DNA of 64,000 nt from Streptomyces sp. CB01635 (lineage in GTDB: Bacteria > Actinomycetota > Actinomycetes > Streptomycetales > Streptomycetaceae). The DNA lies in NCBI RefSeq assembly GCF_002803065.1, contig NZ_NNBL01000003.1, positions 951,461-1,015,460 of the forward strand, given 5' to 3'. The translations under genes and the position numbers were made by a program. Shown one piece after another: positions 16,412 to 25,393 of the stretch; within the stretch, counting starts at the first letter, position 1, and every line of letters begins with the position of its first letter. Under the pieces are notes generated by a model, which made no database searches, was not told the origin of the DNA, and saw nothing but the letters and a program-made list of their open reading frames with translations.

Positions 16412-17382
16412 GCCGCCTCCCTGATGAGGTCCACGGTCACGCTGCCGACGGTCTTCCCCGACTCGTCCGCGACCGGCAGCCGCTCGGCACCTCCCGCGAG
16501 CAGCGCCGACAGCGCGGTCCGCAGGGTGTCGCCGGTGCGGAGCGATGCCTCGTCGTCGCCGGTCGCCGGGTCGAGCTTCAGCTCGCCGAGGCTGCGCAGC
16601 GTCAGCGCCTTGAGGCCGCGGTCCGTGCCGACGAAACGCGCCACGTAGTCGTCGGCGGGCTCGCGCAGGATGCGTTCGGGGGAGTCGTACTGGAGGAGCC
16701 TGCCGCCCTTGGCGAGGATCGCGACGCGGTCGCCCATGCGGACGGCCTCGTCGATGTCGTGGCTCACGAACAGCGTGGTCTTGCGGACCTGTTCGTGCAG
16801 CCGCAGGAACTCGTCCTGCATGTGCTCGCGCGTCACCGGGTCCAGCGCGCCGAACGGCTCGTCCATCAGCATGATCGGCGGGTCCGCGGCCAACGCCCGT
16901 GCGATGCCGACGCGCTGGCGCTGCCCGCCGGACAGCTGGGCGGGATAGCGGTCCGCGTACTCCTTGTGGGGAAGGCCGACCAGTTCGAGCAGGTCGCGGA
17001 CGCGGTCGGCGGTCCGTGACCGCTTCCAGCCGAGGACCTGCGGGACCGTCGCGATGTTCTCCTCGATCGTCATGTGCGGGAAGAGCCCCGCCTGTTGGAT
17101 GACGTAGCCGATGGAGCGGCGCAGTTCGATGACGTCCTGGTCGCGGATGCTGCGCCCGTCGATGCGGATGTCGCCGGACGTCAGCTCGGTGAGCCGGTTG
17201 ACGAGGGTGAGTGCGGTCGTCTTGCCGCAGCCGGACGCCCCGAGCAGGACGCAGATCTCCCCGGCCGGGACGGTCAGGGACAGTGCGTCCACGGCGGGTT
17301 CGGCGGAGCCCGCGTAGGTCTTGGTGGCCGCGTCGAAGACGATGTCGGCAGCGCTCTGCATGATCGTGGGCTCCTCGGTCAC
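16408..17382 (-). CDS. Osmoprotectant ABC transporter ATP-binding protein with CBS domain
   Basis: 324-residue ATPase. Walker A GASGCGKTT at 48-56, Q-loop YVIQQAGLFPHMTIEENI, signature LSGGQRQRVGIARALAADP and Walker B MLMDEPFGALD are all intact. After the ATPase core a C-terminal segment of about 45 residues has the LPVADESGKTVGSVTVDLI form of a CBS motif, which in OpuA/OpuC ATPases senses ionic strength or nucleotides. GTG at 17382 overlaps the upstream stop as GTGA; an internal ATG seven codons on is an alternative. It is the third gene of the operon. Confidence 0.93.
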   Translation of the reverse strand: MTEEPTIMQSAADIVFDAATKTYAGSAEPAVDALSLTVPAGEICVLLGASGCGKTTALTLVNRLTELTSGDIRIDGRSIRDQDVIELRRSIGYVIQQAGLFPHMTIEENIATVPQVLGWKRSRTADRVRDLLELVGLPHKEYADRYPAQLSGGQRQRVGIARALAADPPIMLMDEPFGALDPVTREHMQDEFLRLHEQVRKTTLFVSHDIDEAVRMGDRVAILAKGGRLLQYDSPERILREPADDYVARFVGTDRGLKALTLRSLGELKLDPATGDDEASLRTGDTLRTALSALLAGGAERLPVADESGKTVGSVTVDLIREAA

Positions 17383-18275
17383 TTCAGGTCGTTGGCGCGC
17401 AGGAATCGGTCGGCGACCTTCGCAGGGCTCAGCCGCATCATGGCGGCGGCCTCGTTCAGCGCCTGCATGGCCTTCTCGGTGAGCAGTGCGTTCACCGCGT
17501 CGAGCGGCTCGGTGAGCCGGCTGCCGTACCGCTCGACGAGCGAGCGCCGCACCACAGGCGACACGTTCTGGAAGCCGAAGATCGCCTGGTCGTCCTCCAG
17601 GACGGTGAAGTCGTAGCGCCGCAGCTGGGGGTCGGTGGTGAAGACGTCGGCGGCGTCCACGTCACCGTTGTTGAGCGCCGGGTACTGCAGGCCGATGTTG
17701 AGCGGCCTGACCTTCATGGCGGAGAGCCGGTACGCCTTGACGATGGCGTCGTAGCCGAGCGGGCCCGTGATGTTGTCGGGGTACTCGGCATACGAGATCC
17801 GCCCCATCCGGCGCAGATCGCCGACGGTCCGCAGCCCGTGCTTACGTGCGTCGGAGGTGCGCACGGCGACGGCGTTGCGGTTCTGGAACGGGGTGGGTCT
17901 CAGCAGGGTGAGACCGCGCCCCTCCTCGAATCTCTTCGCCGCCTCATATGTTCCGTGCGCCGTGACGGGCATCCTCTTCGGCATCGCGAACGTCTGGAGG
18001 ATCACGCCCGTGTACTCGGGATAGAGGTCGATCTGGTGGCTGCGCAGCGCTCGGTCGATGATGTCGGCGCTGCCGATGTTCGACTTGAGGACGACCTGGA
18101 AGCCACGGGCCGTGAGGATCTGCGCGTACAGCTCGCCCATCACCCACGACTCGGTGAACTGCTTCGAGCCGACGGTGATCACGGGGCCGGTGCCCGCGAC
18201 GGAGCCCGCCGCCGTGCTCACCCCGGCGGCGGCCGCGACGGCGAGGGAGCCGGTGAGCAGGGTGCGGCGGCGCAT
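17379..18275 (-). CDS. Osmoprotectant (quaternary amine) substrate-binding protein
   Basis: 298-residue binding protein of the OpuAC/ProX-like group. The N-terminus MRRRTLLTGSLAVAAAA carries a twin-arginine-like motif and no lipobox cysteine, suggesting Tat export. Mature features: ITVGSKQFTESWVMGELYAQ, DLYPEYTGVILQTFA and VRPLNIGLQYPALNNGDVDA, all typical of betaine/choline binders. ATG at 18275 has GGGGAG seven bases upstream and lies two bases after the CocE stop; a 60-residue upstream extension is a read-through of the CocE gene. A Tat-exported, unanchored binding protein is less usual in Gram-positives, so attachment may depend on the permease. Confidence 0.9.
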   Translation of the reverse strand: MRRRTLLTGSLAVAAAAGVSTAAGSVAGTGPVITVGSKQFTESWVMGELYAQILTARGFQVVLKSNIGSADIIDRALRSHQIDLYPEYTGVILQTFAMPKRMPVTAHGTYEAAKRFEEGRGLTLLRPTPFQNRNAVAVRTSDARKHGLRTVGDLRRMGRISYAEYPDNITGPLGYDAIVKAYRLSAMKVRPLNIGLQYPALNNGDVDAADVFTTDPQLRRYDFTVLEDDQAIFGFQNVSPVVRRSLVERYGSRLTEPLDAVNALLTEKAMQALNEAAAMMRLSPAKVADRFLRANDLK

Positions 18276-18277
18276 GC

Positions 18278-20320
18278 TCACACTCCCCGGCGAGGTATCA
18301 CGGCATCGGTGGTGCGGTGGTACACGCGATCGTCCCCCTCGTGGGCGGTGATGGTGTTGGTGACGGTGAACGCCTGGGCATCGGCGCTCATGTGACTGAT
18401 CGTCATGACCTTCCAGCTCCAGTCGCCGCGCCCGCCCTCCTCGGTGCGTTCGCACTCGACGAGCGCGGAGTGGGGATCGCCTTCGGTGAGGGTGAAGCGG
18501 TCGACGCTGTCGGTGCGCCGCCAGGCCCCGTCCGCAAGGTCGGTGAACTCGCCGTCGTCGACGCGGAGGGTGACGACGGTCGTGCCGCTCACCGGATCGT
18601 GCTCGACGCGGCGCCCGGTGGCTCCGGGGGACTGGCGCAGCGGCGCGGGCAGATCCGGCAAGGGCTCCCCGTACGGGCGCAGCTTCGCGTCGTCGGCGCT
18701 CGCCGGGCGTACGGGCAGGTGCAGCGCGGCGGACGGCGCCGGGTGGAGCGTGACCGTGACGGGCCGCGGCGAGGGCCAGGCCAGGGGCCAGTAGGAGGCC
18801 GAGACCGCGACGCGGATGCGGTGACCGGGCGCGAAGGAGTGCGCTGTCGCCACCAGCGGCACGGTCACGTCGTAGGCCCGCCCCGGCTCAAGAGCCTGCG
18901 GCTTCTCGTGCCCGTCGCGATGGGTGAGGTTGAGCAGGCCGCGCGTGACCAGACGTGAACTGCCGTCGGGTGCGACGTCGTTGAGGCGTACGGCGAGCTG
19001 CGCGTCCGGGCGGTCGGCACTGACGCGAAGGGTCACGTTCGGCACGCCGAGGGTCTCGGCGCTCTCGTCGAGGGGCGCGGTCGTGAAGGTGTGCGAGAGA
19101 CGGTCGTCACCGTCCTGCGGCCCGAACTGCCCTGCCGCGTCGCCGAATTGGAGCCAGCTGCCACCCGCGGTGCCGATCATCCGAGTGCTGTCGAGGTGCA
19201 CGGCACGCTCGCGCAGCGGATCACTCCCGGCGGCCGTCCCCGCCGACTCGCCGCCCAGGGGGTACGCGCGCCGGTCGATCCGGGGCGACGGCCAGCTCTC
19301 CTCGGCGACCCAGCGCCCCGGCCGCACATCGCGGTCGCTGCCGGGCGCCGCCCACTCGGGCATCCACGCCCGCAGCGCCGGATCGTCCAGGGCGCCGCTG
19401 TCCCGCCCGCGCAGAAACTGGTCGAACCAGCGCACGACCTCGGCGTGGAAGTCGATGGCCGGGCCGGGCTCGGCCTGGTGCGGATAGGTGTGGGCCCACG
19501 GCCCCACCAGCCCTCGCACCGGCACTTCGAGCCCTTCGAGCAGACGCAGTACGGCCCCGCAGTACGGGTCGTACCAGCCGCCGACGGCAAGCACCGGGGC
19601 CTGGATCGCGCCGAAGTCCTCGCACACGGACCCGTGCTTCCAGTAGGCGTCGCGCGCCTGGTGCCGCAGCCACTCCTCCACGTACACGGGGGTGTCCGCC
19701 ATCCGCCGCAGCCACTGCTCGCGCCGGCCGTCGCCGACGACGGCCGGATCGGCGGGGCGGGCGTTGTAGGCCAGCATGGTCGACGCCCACGGCAGCATCT
19801 CGGAGGCGATCAGCGAGCCGCCGGTGTAGTGGACGTCGTCCGCGTACCGGTCGTCCGTCGAGCAGACCGTGACGACCGCCTTGAGCGCGGCCGGGCGCAG
19901 CGCGGCGATCTGGAGGCCGTTGAAACCGCCCCAGGACTTGCCGATCATGCCGACGTTCCCGTCGCACCACGGCTGCCGCGCCAGCCAGTCGATCACCTCG
20001 ACGCCGTCGGCCAGTTCCTGTTGCGCGTACTCGTCGAGCATCAGTCCGTCCGAGTCACCGCTGCCGCGCAGGTCGACGCGGACGGCGGCGTAGCCGGCCT
20101 CGGCGAAGCGGGCGTGGAGGCTGTTGTCGCGAGCCGCCGTCGCGTCGTTCTTGCGGTACGGGATGTATTCGAGGACCGCGGGGGCGGGGCGGCTCCCGGT
20201 GGCGGGCAGCCACACGCGGGCGGCGAGCCGCGTGCCGTCCGCCAGGGGGATCCAGAGATGGCGCAGCAGATTCGACGGTGCGTCGGGCAAGGTGAAGAAC
20301 TCCTCGCGAACGAAGGTCAC
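18278..20320 (-). CDS. CocE/NonD-family hydrolase (X-Pro dipeptidyl-peptidase-like)
   Basis: About 680 residues, first gene of the transporter operon. The alpha/beta-hydrolase part has RVDLRGSGDSDG, the nucleophile elbow GMIGKSWGGF with S129, and GGWYDPYCGAVL near the acid residue; the C-terminal 230 residues form the jelly-roll X-Pro/CocE domain. The family cleaves esters, acyl-amides or X-Pro peptides. No signal peptide is seen. GTG at 20320 is chosen because homology to CocE starts VTFVREEFFTLPDAP; a TTG at 20368 lies within a palindrome and is unlikely. The stop is two bases from the binding-protein start, so hydrolase and importer are expressed together. Confidence 0.88.
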   Translation of the reverse strand: MTFVREEFFTLPDAPSNLLRHLWIPLADGTRLAARVWLPATGSRPAPAVLEYIPYRKNDATAARDNSLHARFAEAGYAAVRVDLRGSGDSDGLMLDEYAQQELADGVEVIDWLARQPWCDGNVGMIGKSWGGFNGLQIAALRPAALKAVVTVCSTDDRYADDVHYTGGSLIASEMLPWASTMLAYNARPADPAVVGDGRREQWLRRMADTPVYVEEWLRHQARDAYWKHGSVCEDFGAIQAPVLAVGGWYDPYCGAVLRLLEGLEVPVRGLVGPWAHTYPHQAEPGPAIDFHAEVVRWFDQFLRGRDSGALDDPALRAWMPEWAAPGSDRDVRPGRWVAEESWPSPRIDRRAYPLGGESAGTAAGSDPLRERAVHLDSTRMIGTAGGSWLQFGDAAGQFGPQDGDDRLSHTFTTAPLDESAETLGVPNVTLRVSADRPDAQLAVRLNDVAPDGSSRLVTRGLLNLTHRDGHEKPQALEPGRAYDVTVPLVATAHSFAPGHRIRVAVSASYWPLAWPSPRPVTVTLHPAPSAALHLPVRPASADDAKLRPYGEPLPDLPAPLRQSPGATGRRVEHDPVSGTTVVTLRVDDGEFTDLADGAWRRTDSVDRFTLTEGDPHSALVECERTEEGGRGDWSWKVMTISHMSADAQAFTVTNTITAHEGDDRVYHRTTDAVIPRRGV

Positions 20321-20357
20321 ATGCTCAGGTCCGGGCGGGACGGCAGGGCACCGCCCA

Positions 20358-20385
20358 CCACTACTCAACGGCCGTTCAGTAGTGG
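20358..20385. promoter_or_regulatory. 28-bp near-perfect palindrome, probable operator
   Basis: The sequence reads CCACTACT, then CAACGGCCGTTC, then AGTAGTGG; only one symmetric pair out of fourteen is mismatched. It is centred at 20371/20372 in the spacer between the CocE operon (start 20320) and the amidohydrolase (start 20469). The size and symmetry fit a TetR-type operator. No regulator gene is adjacent, so the binding protein is probably encoded elsewhere. Confidence 0.65.
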
Positions 20386-20468
20386 ATGACTGGGCACCCT
20401 ACCCGCGGCCCCCGCGCGCCGTAACCCCGTGTTTCACCAGTTGGGATCGGGCGGGGGAGAGTGGGGAC

Positions 20469-21296
20469 ATGGACACCACGGACAGTTCCGTACAGGACAC
20501 CCGGCCGTCGTACAGGCTGATTCCCGGGAGCGCGGCATCGCCCGTCCTCCTCCACGTGCCGCACGGCTCGCGTGTCGTGCCGGCGTACGTCCGGAAGGCC
20601 ATCGTGCTCGACGACGTCTCCCTGGAACGGGAGTTGGACCTGATCACGGACGCCCATACGCAGGACATCGCCGAACTCGCCGCGCGTGACGCGGCGATGA
20701 CGCCCTGGCGCTTCGTCAACGAACTCTCCCGCCTCGTCGTGGACCCCGAACGCTTTCCCGACGAGCGCGAGGAGATGAGCGCGGTCGGCATGGGTGCGGT
20801 GTACACCCGCACCACCCACCGTGAGGTTCTCAGGCCCGAACCTCCCGCCGATGGTCCCGAGCTCCTCGAGACCTACTTCCACACCTACGCCGCCGCGATG
20901 ACGGACGCCGTCGAGGACCGGCTCGCCGCCGCCGGGCGCGCGGTGATCGTCGATGTGCACTCGTACCCGAGCCGGGCCCTGCCGTACGAACTCCACGGCG
21001 CGGGCCCGCGCCCGCACGTGTGTCTGGGCACCGACCCCTTCCACACCCCCGACGCCCTGCTCGCGCAGGCGCGCGCCGCCTTCGGCGGGCTCGGGGGCAT
21101 CGCCCTCGACACACCGTTCGCCGGGACCTACGTGCCGCTACGGCACTACGGCAAGGACCCGAGGGTCAGCGCACTCATGATCGAACTCCGGCGGGACGTG
21201 TACCTGGACGAACCGGTGACGCCCACGCCGGGCCTGCCCGAAGCCGCCACCGCGCTGGCGGAACTGGTGGACATGATCGGCGGCGCGGGCGGCTGA
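20469..21296 (+). CDS. N-formylglutamate amidohydrolase-family enzyme
   Basis: 275-residue zinc hydrolase of the N-formylglutamate deformylase group. Seen: LLHVPHGSRVVP near residues 27-38, LDLITDAHTQDIAELAARD, RFVNELSRLVVDPERF and VIVDVHSYPSRALPYE, which carry the family's metal and substrate residues. The usual role is hydrolysis of N-formyl-L-glutamate in histidine breakdown, but no hut genes are nearby, so another N-acyl amino acid may be the substrate. ATG at 20469 follows a GGGGGAGAGTGGGG stretch. It is divergent from the CocE operon across the 28-bp palindrome and may share its control. Confidence 0.88.
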   Translation: MDTTDSSVQDTRPSYRLIPGSAASPVLLHVPHGSRVVPAYVRKAIVLDDVSLERELDLITDAHTQDIAELAARDAAMTPWRFVNELSRLVVDPERFPDEREEMSAVGMGAVYTRTTHREVLRPEPPADGPELLETYFHTYAAAMTDAVEDRLAAAGRAVIVDVHSYPSRALPYELHGAGPRPHVCLGTDPFHTPDALLAQARAAFGGLGGIALDTPFAGTYVPLRHYGKDPRVSALMIELRRDVYLDEPVTPTPGLPEAATALAELVDMIGGAGG

Positions 21297-21453
21297 GTCG
21301 AACGCACTCCAGCAGATCGCCTCGGCCGAGCGGATTCTTTGCCGGAACGGCAAGAAGGGTCGGTGGCGCGCCATGGCCCGTTGCATGATCGGCGTCAGGG
21401 CAGCCATCGCCGGTCGCACCCGGCGTGGCCGCACGGTGTCTACAGGAGGTCGC

Positions 21454-22437
21454 ATGTCGCAGCAGGCCGCGCAAGCCACACACCGACTGGTCGACGGGCC
21501 CGCGGGCCGGATCCACCTCGTGGAGCAGGGCACCGGGCCGCTCGTCCTGCTCGTGCACGGGTTCCCCGAGAGCTCGTACTCATGGCGCCGCCAGCTGCCG
21601 GCGCTCGCGGCGGCCGGATACCGGGCCGTCGCCCTCGACGTACGCGGCTACGGCCGCTCCTCGAAGCCCGCCGACCCGGTCGCGTACGGAATGCTCGACC
21701 TGGTGGACGACAACGTCGCCGTCGTGGACGCCCTCGGCGAGCGGTCCGCGGTGCTCGTCGGGCACGACTGGGGCGCGAACATCGCCGCCTACTCGGCCCT
21801 GCTCAGGCCGGAGGTCTTCCGCGCGGTCGCGCTGCTGAGCGTCCCCTACACCCCGCCCGGCGGACCGCGGCCCAGCGACGTCTTCGCGGGCATGGGCGGG
21901 AACGAGGAGATCTACGTCTCGTACTTCCAGGAGCCCGGGAGGGCCGAGGCGGAGATCGAGCCGGACGTGCGCGGCTGGCTCGCGGGCATCTTTGCCGCGC
22001 TGTCGGCCGACACGATGGCCGCGCCCGGCGCACCCGACCCGCACTTCGTCGCCCGGGGCGGAACGATGCGTGAACGCTTCCCCGTCGACCGGCTCCCCGC
22101 CTGGCTCGACGAGGCCGAACTCGACGTATACGCAGGGGAGTTCGAGCGCACGGGACTGACCGGAGCGCTCAACCGTTACCGGAACATGGACCGGGACTGG
22201 GAGGAACTCGCCGCTCTCCAAGGCGCCCCCGTCACCCAGCCCTCCCTGTTCATCGGCGGCGCCATGGACGCGTCCACCACGTGGCTGTCCGATGCCATCG
22301 ACGCCTACCCCACCACCCTGCCGGGCCTGCGCTCGTCGCACATCCTCGACGGCTGCGGCCACTGGATCCAGCAGGAGCGCGGCGACGACGTCAACCGCAT
22401 CCTCGTCGAGTGGCTGGCCGGGCTCCCCGACGCCTGA
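21454..22437 (+). CDS. Epoxide hydrolase / haloalkane-dehalogenase-like alpha/beta-hydrolase
   Basis: 327 residues from ATG 21454, which follows a perfect AGGAGG. HGFPES at 35-40 forms the oxyanion region, the nucleophile is D105 in VGHDWGA, and the catalytic histidine lies in DGCGHWIQQE near the C-terminus. The HGxP plus Asp nucleophile combination marks soluble epoxide hydrolases. An in-frame extension to 21373 lacks a ribosome site. A weak hairpin at 21335-21357 lies between this and the upstream gene. Cytoplasmic and probably monocistronic. Confidence 0.9.
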   Translation: MSQQAAQATHRLVDGPAGRIHLVEQGTGPLVLLVHGFPESSYSWRRQLPALAAAGYRAVALDVRGYGRSSKPADPVAYGMLDLVDDNVAVVDALGERSAVLVGHDWGANIAAYSALLRPEVFRAVALLSVPYTPPGGPRPSDVFAGMGGNEEIYVSYFQEPGRAEAEIEPDVRGWLAGIFAALSADTMAAPGAPDPHFVARGGTMRERFPVDRLPAWLDEAELDVYAGEFERTGLTGALNRYRNMDRDWEELAALQGAPVTQPSLFIGGAMDASTTWLSDAIDAYPTTLPGLRSSHILDGCGHWIQQERGDDVNRILVEWLAGLPDA

Positions 22438-22577
22438 GGGCTCGCCTGCCCCGTGCGCGCTGCGGTGACGGGATCCGTGGAAGAAAATCGGGACGGGCTG
22501 TCGATCCGGCCCCGCACCGATCGACGCAGGGGTGAGAGCGGGAACGGACCCGCTACCGTCACCACCGAGGAGACGTC

Positions 22578-23213
22578 ATGCCCAAGCTCCGCGTACACAA
22601 CGTCACTGTCTCGCTCGACGGGTTCGCCGCCGGTACCGACCAGCGCATGGACGCGCCCTTCGGCGACGGGATCGACGACGGCCTGCACGACTGGATGTTC
22701 GCCGCGATGAAGGACCACGCCGACGGCAAGCAGGGCGTCGACGTCGAGTTCGTCGCCCGCAGCGAGGACAACATCGGCGCCACGATCATGGGCCGCAACA
22801 TGTTCGGCCCCTATCGCGGACCGTGGGAGAACGAGGCGTGGACCGGCTGGTGGGGCGACAACCCGCCGTTCCACCACCCGGTGTTCGTGCACACGCACCA
22901 CCCGCGTCCGTCGGTGTCGATGAAGGGCGGAACGGACTTCCACTTCACCGGCGAGCCCGTCGAGACGGTCCTCGCCAGGGCCTACGAGGCGGCGGACGGC
23001 AAGGACGTGCGCGTCGGCGGGGGCCCGGCCACGATCCAGCAGTACCTGCGCGCCGGACTCGTCGACGAACTGCACCTGGCCATCGTGCCGCTCCTCGTGG
23101 GCAAGGGAGAGCGCCTGCTCGACAACCTCGGCGACGGCGTAGACGGCTACGAGGTCGTGGAACTCGTCAGCTCCCCGGCGGCCACGCACGCCCGTCTGGT
23201 CCGCCGCTCCTAA
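22578..23213 (+). CDS. Dihydrofolate reductase-family (RibD C-terminal-like) protein
   Basis: 211-residue NAD(P)H-dependent reductase fold. VHNVTVSLDGFAAG at 6-19 matches the first strand and loop of the RibD_C/DHFR-like group; NIGATIMGRNMFGPYRGPW, VRVGGGPATIQQYLRAGLVD and ELHLAIVPLLVGKGERLLD are the remaining hallmark segments. These stand-alone proteins are common in Streptomyces and are not thought to be the folate or riboflavin enzyme. ATG follows GGAGACGTC. It is convergent with the methyltransferase, 31 bp apart. Substrate unknown. Confidence 0.87.
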   Translation: MPKLRVHNVTVSLDGFAAGTDQRMDAPFGDGIDDGLHDWMFAAMKDHADGKQGVDVEFVARSEDNIGATIMGRNMFGPYRGPWENEAWTGWWGDNPPFHHPVFVHTHHPRPSVSMKGGTDFHFTGEPVETVLARAYEAADGKDVRVGGGPATIQQYLRAGLVDELHLAIVPLLVGKGERLLDNLGDGVDGYEVVELVSSPAATHARLVRRS

Positions 23214-23244
23214 GGCCGGCGGACGACCCGGCAACCGGCGACAG

Positions 23245-24312
23245 TCACTTACGGGCCACGTAGTACACGTTGAGGATGTCGCCCTCGACCTGCTCCACGT
23301 CGATGTCACCGAACCCGGCGTCGGCGAGCATCTGCAGCGCCCGCTGCCGCCCCCACACCGAGCCGAGCCCCGCGCCGCCCTCGCCCAGTGACACGGTCAT
23401 GCAGTAGAAGACCGAGAAGGTGTACAGGGCGGGTCCGAGGGGATGGTCGATGTTCTCCTCCAGATTGCTGGAGGCGGAGATGTCGCCCATGAGGAACACG
23501 CCGTCGTCGCGCAGCGCGGCGGCCACCGCGTCCAGGGTGCGCGCCGGGCGGGCCAGGTCGTGGATCACGTCGAACGCCGTGATGAGGTCGTACGTACCGC
23601 TGAGATCGGCGGTGTCGACCACGTCGAACCGGACGTTGTCGAGGCCGAGCCGCTCCGCCTCGGCGCGTGCGGCCGCGATGCCCTTCTGGGAGATGTCGAC
23701 CCCGCGGAACCGGCTCCTGGGGAACGCCTGGGCCAGCAGATTCACCGCATGGCCCTGCCCGGTCCCGATGTCCAGCGCGTCGATCCCGGCGCGCAGCCGC
23801 TCCGGCAGGCCCGGCGCCAGCGGAACGATCGTGTCGACCAGGGCCACGTCGTAGACGCGCCCCGTCTCCTCGGCCTGGAGCTCCTGGAAGCGCGGATAAG
23901 AGGAGTAGGGGACGCCGCCGCCCTTGCGGAACGCGTCGAGGACCTCGTCCTCGACAATGCCGAGGAGCGCGAGGTCCTGAAGGAGCGAGGCCGTGTTCTC
24001 CGGCCCTGCTGCCCGGGTGAGAGAGGCGGCGTGCTCGGGCGGGAGCCAGTACGTGCCGTCGGCCGGCCGGTATTCGACGACACCGGCGACGGTCAGGCCG
24101 CCGAGCCATTCCCGTACGTACCGCTCGTCGAGATCAGCGGCCTTGGCGATCTGGACGCTGGTCGACGGCGGAAGAGGTGCCATCGTGTCGAAGAGCCCTG
24201 TCCGATGGCCGAGGCTGCACAGATAGCCCAGACACGCGTCATTGACCACCTGGAGCATGCGCCCGGCGAACTCTTCTTTCCGCTCGGAATCGACTGCCTG
24301 CCCGGTCGTCAT
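23245..24312 (-). CDS. SAM-dependent methyltransferase with N-terminal winged-helix domain
   Basis: 355 residues from ATG 24312, preceded by GGAAGGAG. The first 100 residues form a winged-helix dimerisation domain (DERYVREWLGGLTVAGVVEY). The Rossmann methyltransferase follows, with motif I ALDIGTGQGHAVNLLAQAFP near 182-201, then FRGVDISQKGIAAARAEAER and YDLITAFDVIHDLARPARTL. This layout is shared by mycobacterial Rv2258c-like proteins and O-methyltransferases. Acceptor unknown. A 66-residue upstream extension overlaps the divergent VOC leader and is rejected. Confidence 0.88.
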   Translation of the reverse strand: MTTGQAVDSERKEEFAGRMLQVVNDACLGYLCSLGHRTGLFDTMAPLPPSTSVQIAKAADLDERYVREWLGGLTVAGVVEYRPADGTYWLPPEHAASLTRAAGPENTASLLQDLALLGIVEDEVLDAFRKGGGVPYSSYPRFQELQAEETGRVYDVALVDTIVPLAPGLPERLRAGIDALDIGTGQGHAVNLLAQAFPRSRFRGVDISQKGIAAARAEAERLGLDNVRFDVVDTADLSGTYDLITAFDVIHDLARPARTLDAVAAALRDDGVFLMGDISASSNLEENIDHPLGPALYTFSVFYCMTVSLGEGGAGLGSVWGRQRALQMLADAGFGDIDVEQVEGDILNVYYVARK

Positions 24313-24562
24313 CGTGGACTCCTTCCGGTGGGACCGCGGCACCCCCCTCCCCGAGACCACGACGCCGACGCGGCACCACCTACAGCGTGCCCGTTCGGCA
24401 CCTTTTATCCTGATTCTACGCTGGGCGCTCCGAGGCGCCTCCGGCTTCACGGCCTCTCGCCCGGCGGCTTCCGGCCAGGTGCGTGTCGCCCAACTGGGCG
24501 ATGGCCGCACGAGGCCGTTCTTGCTGCAATGGGCGCAGGCCGTGATTCAGGGATGGTGCACG

Positions 24563-25384
24563 ATGACCGACAGACTGGCCACCGAGGCCGGTGACGAGGA
24601 CGGCCCGCCGAGCGGCGCCGTGCTCGGGGCCCCTTGCTGGGTGAGCCTCGCGGCGCACGACCTGGCCGCCACCACAGCGTTCTACGAGGCCGTGCTCGGC
24701 TGGGAATTCCGCCCGGGCCGCCTCGGCGACCGGTTCGCCGTCGCGATGGCGAACGGCAGACCGGTGGCGGGCATCGGCGCCGTGGCGTCCGCCCTCGGCG
24801 TGGCCACGGCCTGGCTGCCGTACTTCGCCGTCGGTGACCCGGACGAGACGGCGAGCCGGGTCCGCGAACGCGGCGGCACCGTGGGCGTGGGCCCGATCCC
24901 CTTCCCGCTGGGCCGCGCCGCACTGGTGGCCGACAGCAGCGGCGCCGCTTTCGGGATCTGGTCCGGGCACGTGGAACGGGACTGGAGCGGATGCCACCCC
25001 GAGGCGCAGGTCAGGCTCCGGCTCGTGACCAGGAACGCCTTCGACGCCGCCATTTTCTACGGCGAGGTCCTCGGCTGGACCGGGCCCGGAGGCTGCGACG
25101 TCCGCTACGAGAACGAAGAGGTCGTCCTGGTCTGCGGCGGCCTGTCCATGGCCCGGATCAGCTCCGGCGCTGTCGAGGCGGCTCCCGATCCCGACGTCCG
25201 GCCGCACTGGGAGGTCCAGTTCACCGTGGACGACGTCGCCGAGTGCACCCGCGCGGCGCTCAAGCAGGACGGCACCGTGGTGGGCGAGTGGGAGGACGAG
25301 GCCGGACGCTGGGCCGCCGTGCGGGACGCCCAGGGTGCGCCGTTCACGGTGTTCGAACCCGGTGGGGGCGTCTTGGCGGGGTGA
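24563..25384 (+). CDS. VOC-family protein with two glyoxalase-like domains
   Basis: 273 residues containing two vicinal-oxygen-chelate modules. Module 1 (about 24-135) starts CWVSLAAHDLAATTAFYEAV and ends AAFGIWSGH; module 2 (about 150-268) starts QVRLRLVTRNAFDAAIFYGE and ends APFTVFEPGGG. Such two-module proteins occur as hydroxylases, lyases or drug-binding proteins such as the bleomycin-resistance type; metal ligands cannot be fixed by eye. ATG at 24563 is chosen; longer in-frame reading overlaps the divergent methyltransferase. Its stop and that of the TSUP gene are only about 10 bp apart inside a small GGTGA/TCACC hairpin. Confidence 0.88.
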   Translation: MTDRLATEAGDEDGPPSGAVLGAPCWVSLAAHDLAATTAFYEAVLGWEFRPGRLGDRFAVAMANGRPVAGIGAVASALGVATAWLPYFAVGDPDETASRVRERGGTVGVGPIPFPLGRAALVADSSGAAFGIWSGHVERDWSGCHPEAQVRLRLVTRNAFDAAIFYGEVLGWTGPGGCDVRYENEEVVLVCGGLSMARISSGAVEAAPDPDVRPHWEVQFTVDDVAECTRAALKQDGTVVGEWEDEAGRWAAVRDAQGAPFTVFEPGGGVLAG

Positions 25385-25393
25385 GAGCTTCGG

